64,000 nt of DNA from an uncultured Pseudomonadota bacterium (GTDB lineage Bacteria; Pseudomonadota; Alphaproteobacteria; RF32; CAG-239). Of the stretch, positions 58,469-64,000 are shown piece after piece. The stretch lies in contig CABUUO010000001.1 of assembly GCA_902494875.1 (NCBI GenBank), forward strand, positions 62,001 to 126,000. Direction: 5' to 3'. How positions within the stretch are numbered: position 1 is the stretch's first letter; each line of letters starts with the position of its first letter. The translations under genes and the position numbers were made by a program. The notes under the pieces are model-generated. The model saw nothing but the letters and a program-made list of their open reading frames with translations, had not been told where the DNA came from and did not search any database.

Positions 58469-58921
58469 TTATCCGTTGGAAGCCTCAAGATGCAAGATGG
58501 GATGCGGCTTACCGTTGCCGTCCAGTTCGTCGCGGGAGACGATGCGAAAGCCTAAATGCTGATAAAACCCCAGGGCATCAGGATTTTCTTCGTTAACGTC
58601 AACTTTGCGGATGTTCAGCTCATTAAGCGCAAAGGAGAGCAGTTTCCGTCCCAGCCCCTGACCCCGACAGTTCGGCCTCAGGAAAAGCATTTCAACTTTG
58701 TCCTCTGAGACTCCCATGAAACCAAGTATGACATTGCCTTCTCTGATTCCGTACAGGCTGACGCCGGGCAGGGCATATTTGAGAACCACAGGTTTGTAAA
58801 ACGCAATGTCTTCTTCGCTCAAAAACAAATGGGTAGCACGAACGGAAGCTTCCCATATTTCTATGAGTTCATTATAAGAAGAAGCTGTAAGCGGTTCTAT
58901 TGCAATATTATGGTTTTGCAT
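58469..58921 (-). CDS. GNAT family N-acetyltransferase
   Basis: 150 residues. MLFLRPNCRGQGLGRKLLSFALNELNIRKVDVNEENPDALGFYQHLGFRIVSRDE is the acetyl-CoA binding block with the R-G-x-G-L-G loop. The N-terminal part IEIWEASVRATHLFLSEEDI resembles small acetyltransferases such as YjaB. It overlaps the upstream TPR gene by 14 bases, so the two are cotranscribed. Confidence 0.88.
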   Translation of the reverse strand: MQNHNIAIEPLTASSYNELIEIWEASVRATHLFLSEEDIAFYKPVVLKYALPGVSLYGIREGNVILGFMGVSEDKVEMLFLRPNCRGQGLGRKLLSFALNELNIRKVDVNEENPDALGFYQHLGFRIVSRDELDGNGKPHPILHLEASNG

Positions 58922-60665
58922 AATAAATTATTCCTTTGACGTCTTCACCGTTTTCCTGCCTTAAAACGGTTTCATATTTATTGATTTGCGAGAAGCCGTT
59001 GTCTTGCAGGAGTTTTTCGACATATTGCGGATTGTGGCGATAACGCCCGTTGTCTGAAATTTGATATTCCGGCCGGTCGGAGAGCAGTTCGACCGAAAAG
59101 CAGACGTTATATCCTTTCAGCGCGGCAATGATATTTTCCAGCGCGCCGAGATAGCCGAAGACGTCAGCGGCCACAATCAGGTCGGCCTGAGGTTTGGTTT
59201 GCATAAACTCAAGAATGCCGCTTTTGATTAATTTGGCATAGACTTTCTTTTCGGCGGCAAGATTGAGCATATTTTGAGAAATATCGACGCCGATTATTTG
59301 GTTTTGCGGGTTTTTGAGCGCCTGACCGACCAGTCCCGAACCGCAGCCCAAATCGATAACGGTACCTGCAGCATTTCCCGCAAGCTCTCTAATGCGTTGC
59401 GGAAGGCTGTAAGCAATCTTCTTAAGAACCAGCTCATAATTATCAGCAAAACTGTCAAACAGCTTTTCGCTATAAACTTCAGAATCTTCAATGTTTTCTC
59501 CTTTGAGAGCGGCCAGCGTATGTTTGGCGAAAACATTGTCGGGAGCGTGTGTTGCCCAGTTTTGGGCGGCGTTCAGCGCTTTTTCGCGTTCGCTGCGGCT
59601 GAACAGGACCAGCGTTTCGGCAATGTTTACGGCATATTCTTCCCGTTCGGGTTCCATGTAAAAGGCGTTAAACATCAGGGCCAGAGCCTCTTCATATTCT
59701 TTAAGGTCTTTTAAGATAATGCCGATGTTGTTGCTGGTTTCGGAAGAAGCGGGGTTGATGATTACGGCTTTGCGATATTCTTCCAGAGCCTCGGCGGTTC
59801 GGTCCGCAAGGTAGAGCATATTGGCGTAATTCAGGTGAACGTCCAGGCTTTCGGGGGCGAAAACGGCGGCGCGTTTGTAATGTTTTTCGGCTTCTTCAAA
59901 ATTTTTGTCATTGGTTTCGATGTTGGCCAGATTGACAAGTGCCGCAACATTGGCCGAATTCAGGTCAACCGCCTGAGAAAAATACAGTCTGGCGTCGTCA
60001 ACGTTTCCTTTTTGAGCGGCTATCAATCCGAGCACGGTTTTAATTTCGTCGGAAGACGGTGTGATTTTTTCTGCTTCCCGGGCGTATTTTTCGGCTTCGT
60101 CAAAGCGCCGTTCGTCAAAGAAAATGGTGCTCAGAAAGTAGCGGCTGAGCGCTTCTTCTTTATATTGAGCGGAAATGTTTTCCAGAAAAGAAACGGCTTT
60201 GGCGCGGTCGCTTGCAAAGTAAGTCATGGCCAGATGGCTTTTGGCTTCGCTGTAGTCCGGATCGAGGCTGACGGCTTTAAGAAAGGCTTCCTGCGCTTCC
60301 TTGACGTGGCCGGATTTGTATTGGATTATGCCGGTCTGGTTGTAGAACTCTTTGACATCGGGATCCAGATCTATGGCCTTTTGCAGGTTTTCAAGCGCTT
60401 CGACGGGGTGTCCCGAAGCATCAAGGGAAAAGCTCAGATTGAAATAAAACGGAGCATGCTTAGGAGCTTTTTGAATGGCTTTGTAGAAAAGTTCAACGGC
60501 TTCGTTATGGACGCCTTTTTCCTGAGCTATCAACCCCAAAAGGTTAAGAATGTCCGGATGTTCGGGCGCCGTTTCCAGAATCTGGCGGTAGAGATGTTCT
60601 GCCTCGTCAAAACGCCCGGCCTGATGCGCGGTCAGGGCCTGCTGAAATAATATATCGTAAGACAT
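58908..60665 (-). CDS. TPR protein with C-terminal SAM methyltransferase domain
   Basis: 585 residues from ATG 60665, with AGGAG upstream. About the first 380 residues are tandem tetratricopeptide repeats (AGRFDEAEHLYRQILETAPEHPDILNLLGLIAQEKG and many similar units). The last 200 hold a class I methyltransferase: AAGTVIDLGCGSGLVGQAL (SAM motif I), IIGVDISQNMLNLA (motif II) and ADLIVAADVFGYLG (motif IV). TPR-methyltransferase fusions occur in alphaproteobacteria; the target is not known. Coupled with the GNAT gene. Confidence 0.9.
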   Translation of the reverse strand: MSYDILFQQALTAHQAGRFDEAEHLYRQILETAPEHPDILNLLGLIAQEKGVHNEAVELFYKAIQKAPKHAPFYFNLSFSLDASGHPVEALENLQKAIDLDPDVKEFYNQTGIIQYKSGHVKEAQEAFLKAVSLDPDYSEAKSHLAMTYFASDRAKAVSFLENISAQYKEEALSRYFLSTIFFDERRFDEAEKYAREAEKITPSSDEIKTVLGLIAAQKGNVDDARLYFSQAVDLNSANVAALVNLANIETNDKNFEEAEKHYKRAAVFAPESLDVHLNYANMLYLADRTAEALEEYRKAVIINPASSETSNNIGIILKDLKEYEEALALMFNAFYMEPEREEYAVNIAETLVLFSRSEREKALNAAQNWATHAPDNVFAKHTLAALKGENIEDSEVYSEKLFDSFADNYELVLKKIAYSLPQRIRELAGNAAGTVIDLGCGSGLVGQALKNPQNQIIGVDISQNMLNLAAEKKVYAKLIKSGILEFMQTKPQADLIVAADVFGYLGALENIIAALKGYNVCFSVELLSDRPEYQISDNGRYRHNPQYVEKLLQDNGFSQINKYETVLRQENGEDVKGIIYYAKP

Positions 60666-60744
60666 TGAAACTCCTAAATTCTTTATGTTTTGCTGCATTT
60701 TAGCAAATTTGGCGATAAAATCCAGCAGATTTTTAAAATATTGC

Positions 60745-60773
60745 TTGAAATTATCGGTTTTTTGTTGTAGTTA
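60745..60773 (+). promoter_or_regulatory. Promoter of rpsD
   Basis: TTGAAA (60745-60750), a 17-nt spacer and TAGTTA (60768-60773), leaving a leader of about 85 nt before rpsD. Confidence 0.5.
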
Positions 60774-60779
60774 TCAGGA

Positions 60780-60860
60780 TACTTCCGGGAATGAGGGCAA
60801 AAAACCCCGTTTGGAGCAATAACCAAAACTACCGGGACAATAACGTAAAATTAAAAGGAA
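60780..60860 (+). promoter_or_regulatory. Structured leader of rpsD (possible)
   Basis: The leader holds GAGGGC/ACCCC and GTTTGG/CCAAAAC hairpins and two CCGGGA direct copies, at about 60784 and 60833. S4 often controls its own operon through mRNA structure, so this may be an autoregulatory site. This is inference. Confidence 0.35.
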
Positions 60861-60867
60861 AATTTTA

Positions 60868-61482
60868 ATGAAAAGTATCATTTCTGCAAAGAAAAAATTA
60901 GACCGCCGTTTCGGTGAAAATATCTGGGGAAACACCAAGTCTCCTCTGGACAAGAGAGCTTATGCTCCGGGTCAGCACGGTCAGAGAAGAAAAAAACCGA
61001 CTGACTATGGCGAGCAGCTGATTGCAAAACAAAAGATGAAATTTTATTACGGCAACGTTTCTGAAAAACAGTTCCACAAATACTATGTCGAAGCTGTCAG
61101 AAGAGGCGGCGACTCTGCCGAAAACTTGGTCGGCCTGTTGGAATCCCGTTTGGATAACCTGGTTTACAAAGCAAAGTTCGCTTCGACGATTTTTGCTGCC
61201 CGCCAGTTTGTCAACCACGGACATATTCTGGTCAACGGAAAAAGAGTTAACATTCCGTCTTATATGGTAAAAGCTGGCGATGTTATCGAAATTCGCGAAA
61301 AATCCAAAGAACTTCCGATTGTCATTTCCGCTTTGGAAGCCGGAAACAGAGATTTTCCGGGATATCTGGAAGTCGACAGCAAAAAGAAGACCGCCAAATA
61401 TTCTTTTGTTCCTAAGTTTGAAGACATTCCTTATGCCGCAATGATGGAACCGAACCTGGTTATCGAGTTCTACTCAAGATAA
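60868..61482 (+). CDS. rpsD: 30S ribosomal protein S4
   Basis: 204 residues, with AAAAGGAAAA upstream. Primary 16S rRNA-binding protein of the small subunit. N-terminal KKKLDRRFGENIWGNTKSPLDKRAYAPGQHGQRRKKPTDYGEQLIAKQKMKFYYGNVSEKQF and the S4 RNA-binding domain LESRLDNLVYKAKFASTIFAARQFVNHGHILVNGKRVNIPSYMVKAGDVIEI are unmistakable. It lacks zinc-binding Cys. It is monocistronic. Confidence 0.98.
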   Translation: MKSIISAKKKLDRRFGENIWGNTKSPLDKRAYAPGQHGQRRKKPTDYGEQLIAKQKMKFYYGNVSEKQFHKYYVEAVRRGGDSAENLVGLLESRLDNLVYKAKFASTIFAARQFVNHGHILVNGKRVNIPSYMVKAGDVIEIREKSKELPIVISALEAGNRDFPGYLEVDSKKKTAKYSFVPKFEDIPYAAMMEPNLVIEFYSR

Positions 61483-61501
61483 TAAGGACAGATGGTCTTA
61501 T

Positions 61502-61536
61502 AAGCCTCAAGATTGTATATATCTTGAGGCTTTTTC
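61502..61536 (+). terminator. Terminator of rpsD
   Basis: AAGCCTCAAGAT pairs with ATCTTGAGGCTT around a 7-nt loop, followed by T. Confidence 0.88.
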
Positions 61537-61598
61537 TTTAAATGGTACCAAACATGTGTTTATATAAGGTGTCAAATTAAAATAATGAGGAAAGAGAT

Positions 61599-64000
61599 AT
61601 GCACGACGTTATTATTGATGACACCAAAACCAGCATGGCCGTTACGGCCGACAAAAATTACCGGACGGTAAAAAAGCCCAAAAAACGGCGCAGTTTTTCC
61701 GTATATCTGATTGACTGGGTGGAGAAAGCGATGATTATTGCCTGCCTGCTCAGCATTGATTTTCTTGTTTTTGCCGGTGCGGGAAGTTATAATATGTTTT
61801 CCTCAATGACGTTTTTTACGCCGGAAGTTTTGTATATTCTGATCGGAATTTTCGTTTTTTCGATTGCTCTGATGTATATCGTTTCTTTTTCTTCGTTCTT
61901 TCAGAACCTGTTGACGGCAGGCGCTGTAGGGCTGTTTGTGATTATCATGCTCAATCAGTTTGCCGCATTTGACAAGAACTCGATGCTTTCCAAACTGGCG
62001 GCGACCTATATTTCGCAGGATTTGGGGCTGTTGTTTAACTATGTTTCTCATCTGGTGGTAGCTGGTGTCATCGGTTTTATCTTTTTCCTGTTTGTAACTT
62101 ATGCTTCCAAAAAGGTGATTGCGTATTTTGTCTTTTTGCTGATGTTATGCATGGGCGGGGTGGTTTTGACACAGTTTATGGACAGCGGCGAACATGCAAA
62201 ATTTAAGGTTGTTAAAGACGACGTTATTATTCCCAACGCCAAGCCGGGGAAGAAGTTTGTTTATATAGCGCTGCCGACGGTCGGTTCGTATAATTATCTG
62301 AACGATGTGGCTGCCAAAGTACAAAAAAAATCTCAGGAATATGACAGTCTGCGGGAGACACTTGACATTATGCTCGGTTTTTACGGCAAAAACAACTTTA
62401 CACTCTATCCCCACACTTATGTCAATGACCTGGATCCGGCCAATAATATCGCACAGGCGCTGAATAACAACAATTCCAAGTCTTTGAACGAATATCTGCT
62501 CAGCAATATCAGCGTCAGCAGTTTTTGGAAATTCAACAACTTAACGACAAAATATGTGTATTTGAAAGAAAACAAGCTGTTTGACACCTTTAAGAGAGCA
62601 AAGTACGGCATCAACGCTTACCAGAGCGGCGGTATAGAAATGTGTTATGTCAACAATGAAATGGTTGTCGACCGCTGTGTGGAAAAGAACGGCCTGCCGA
62701 TAGATTTTGACGGTATGAACCTGAGCCAGAAGGAAAAAATAGAGGTTTTGATGGCGCAATGGCTGGAAAGCTGGGGGCTGTTTGACGATTTTGCCTATTC
62801 TTACAATATCCTGCGTCCGTTTATTGATGTGGAAACGTTTCCGATGGTCGGCGTTTCTTACAAAAACATCGATGTCAAAAACTCTTTGGATATGCTTGAC
62901 ATTTTGGAAAAAGATATTGCCAAGGACAATGGCAACAAGGCATATTTCGTATCGCTCAATATCCCGTCCAATACGTTTATCTATGATGAGTTTTGCAATG
63001 TGAAGCCGATTGACAAGTGGCAGAACAAGAAAGACCTGGCCTGGGTTAAAAAGGTCAGCGACAAGAACAAGCGCCAGGCTTATGCCGACCAGTTGCGCTG
63101 CGTATACGGACGGTTGCAGCGGTTTATCGACTATCTGAACAACAGTCCGTCCGCACAAAAGACGGTCGTGGTCATTCAGGGCGTCAGCGGCATTAACGGC
63201 ATGACTTCTCTTGCGGGCAAGAACTTTATCGAAGAGTTGAAAAATCAGAAATATGTCGATATGGCCATCAGAGATCCGCTGAGGAAAGATTTTAGAGTTC
63301 GGTATGACATTTGTTCGGCACCAAACGTTTTAAAACAGTATCTGTACCGAAAAGGAAAATGTCCGGAACTTAAGGAATTCAACCTGCATATAGACGTTTT
63401 GAACGAACTCCGAGCTTCTCTCAACACATTGAATTTGGATGAAAAAACGGTCGATAACGCCATTGTTAAGTTTGATGAATGGTATCAACAGTGGATGAAA
63501 GCCCGGAATCTTACGCCTTATGCCAAAGAAGAAAAAGTTTCGGCGGCAGAGGAGGGCGCAGTTAAGTCCGAACAGCCCGAAACCGTTCAGGCGGAGGAAA
63601 AAACTCAGGAGGAGACAAAGGGTGTTGAAGTGCAGGAAGTTCCGGCGGCCGCCGAGAACGAAGCGCAGGCGCAAAGCGTTTCCGAAGAAAATGCAGCGGA
63701 AAATGCGGATGAGGTTCCCGCCGCAGCAGACGTGGTGGTCGGAAAGGCCAAACTGATGAGCAATGAGATTGCCGAGGAGCCGGAAGCAAAAGTTGAAAAG
63801 CTGAATATTCCGGTTGAGGGCAAGAAAACCGAGGTTAAAGAAACGGTAACGGAGGTTCCGGCGGCCGATATCAACGGCAGTGACAAACTCAACATCGTGA
63901 TTGACAATGTGCCGCTTTCGCCACAGGCGCCGGCTTCCGTTTCTTCTCCGGCTCCGGTTCCGGCCGCGGCCAATGACAATATTCCGCTTGAAAACTCGGC
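61599..64000 (+). CDS. Large membrane protein, possibly with a degenerate sulfatase-like domain, partial (C-terminus outside window)
   Basis: At least 800 codons from ATG 61599, open at the window end. After a charged cytoplasmic head, five membrane spans lie at about residues 46-66, 78-100, 103-125, 145-167 and 168-190. A soluble part follows (about 215-640). Layout and the fragments FVYIALPTVGSYNYL and AYFVSLNIPSNTFIYDEFC recall the phosphoethanolamine/LTA synthase type, but the metal and Thr/Ser catalytic residues of that family were not found. From about 645 the chain is low-complexity (Ala, Glu, Val, Pro; many VPAAAE-like units), as in a periplasmic linker. Function unknown. Confidence 0.7.
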   Translation, partial: MHDVIIDDTKTSMAVTADKNYRTVKKPKKRRSFSVYLIDWVEKAMIIACLLSIDFLVFAGAGSYNMFSSMTFFTPEVLYILIGIFVFSIALMYIVSFSSFFQNLLTAGAVGLFVIIMLNQFAAFDKNSMLSKLAATYISQDLGLLFNYVSHLVVAGVIGFIFFLFVTYASKKVIAYFVFLLMLCMGGVVLTQFMDSGEHAKFKVVKDDVIIPNAKPGKKFVYIALPTVGSYNYLNDVAAKVQKKSQEYDSLRETLDIMLGFYGKNNFTLYPHTYVNDLDPANNIAQALNNNNSKSLNEYLLSNISVSSFWKFNNLTTKYVYLKENKLFDTFKRAKYGINAYQSGGIEMCYVNNEMVVDRCVEKNGLPIDFDGMNLSQKEKIEVLMAQWLESWGLFDDFAYSYNILRPFIDVETFPMVGVSYKNIDVKNSLDMLDILEKDIAKDNGNKAYFVSLNIPSNTFIYDEFCNVKPIDKWQNKKDLAWVKKVSDKNKRQAYADQLRCVYGRLQRFIDYLNNSPSAQKTVVVIQGVSGINGMTSLAGKNFIEELKNQKYVDMAIRDPLRKDFRVRYDICSAPNVLKQYLYRKGKCPELKEFNLHIDVLNELRASLNTLNLDEKTVDNAIVKFDEWYQQWMKARNLTPYAKEEKVSAAEEGAVKSEQPETVQAEEKTQEETKGVEVQEVPAAAENEAQAQSVSEENAAENADEVPAAADVVVGKAKLMSNEIAEEPEAKVEKLNIPVEGKKTEVKETVTEVPAADINGSDKLNIVIDNVPLSPQAPASVSSPAPVPAAANDNIPLENS

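Overview
The window looks like chromosomal DNA of an alphaproteobacterium that lives without oxygen, probably host-associated. Signs of the class are a circularly permuted two-piece tmRNA gene whose tag begins ANDN and whose T-arm and acceptor are of the alphaproteobacterial type, an alpha-type SspB gene next to it, GatCAB, ThyX, and a DUF374/waaA/lpxK lipid A-Kdo block. Signs of anaerobic, fermentative life are HydG ([FeFe]-hydrogenase maturase) with a TM1266-type regulator, a FucO-like iron alcohol dehydrogenase and an aldo/keto reductase. Order and species cannot be assigned from the sequence alone. Genes are densely packed, most units end in clear rho-independent hairpins, and several genes start with GTG or TTG. 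No transposase, integrase, phage module or CRISPR array was seen.

Layout. 1-860: partial sspB and ssrA (tmRNA). 987-4951: an unknown repeat protein, folA, an unknown basic protein, thyX and dut (thymidylate supply). 5067-9814: a dolichol-kinase-like membrane protein with an unusual membrane partner, alaS and tspO. 9929-12911: sfsA, map-radC, tRNA-Pro, tRNA-Arg and a small unknown gene. 12965-19635: a DUF218-like protein, a 1357-residue autotransporter with an ankyrin-like head, and a Thr-rich lipoprotein. 19917-28289: recA, yihY, fabI, sppA and gatC-gatA-gatB. 28427-31125: NUDIX, ZIP transporter, tRNA-Ser, aldo/keto reductase. 31153-34398 (minus): fliN-like, DUF374 acyltransferase, waaA, lpxK. 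34649-38829: lon, hupB and two unknown genes. 38830-39351: dispersed repeats, hairpins and tRNA-Val. 39479-46171: P-loop kinase-like gene, TM1266 regulator, hydG, a large unknown gene, a U32/DUF3656 protein. 46226-47468: a three-gene ECF sigma stress cassette. 47603-51058: fucO and small genes, GNAT, cobB. 51176-57718: a tight eight-gene operon (peptidase, MazG, MTA/SAH nucleosidase, TldD, TldE, two HAD-like paralogues, HD hydrolase). 57707-64000: NUDIX, GNAT, TPR-methyltransferase, rpsD, and a truncated large membrane protein with a possible degenerate sulfatase-like domain.

The most unusual signal is a pair of palindromic elements, at 649-707 inside the tmRNA intervening segment and at 25229-25296 between gatC and gatA. 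They share a nearly identical 30-nt loop, but their arms differ in sequence and each arm pair is complementary to itself. Other leads are an orphan FliN-like protein in the LPS operon, the ECF/Spy-like cassette, two tandem HAD-like proteins lacking the second catalytic Asp, and an inverted copy of the tRNA-Val T-arm forming an extended palindrome with its terminator.
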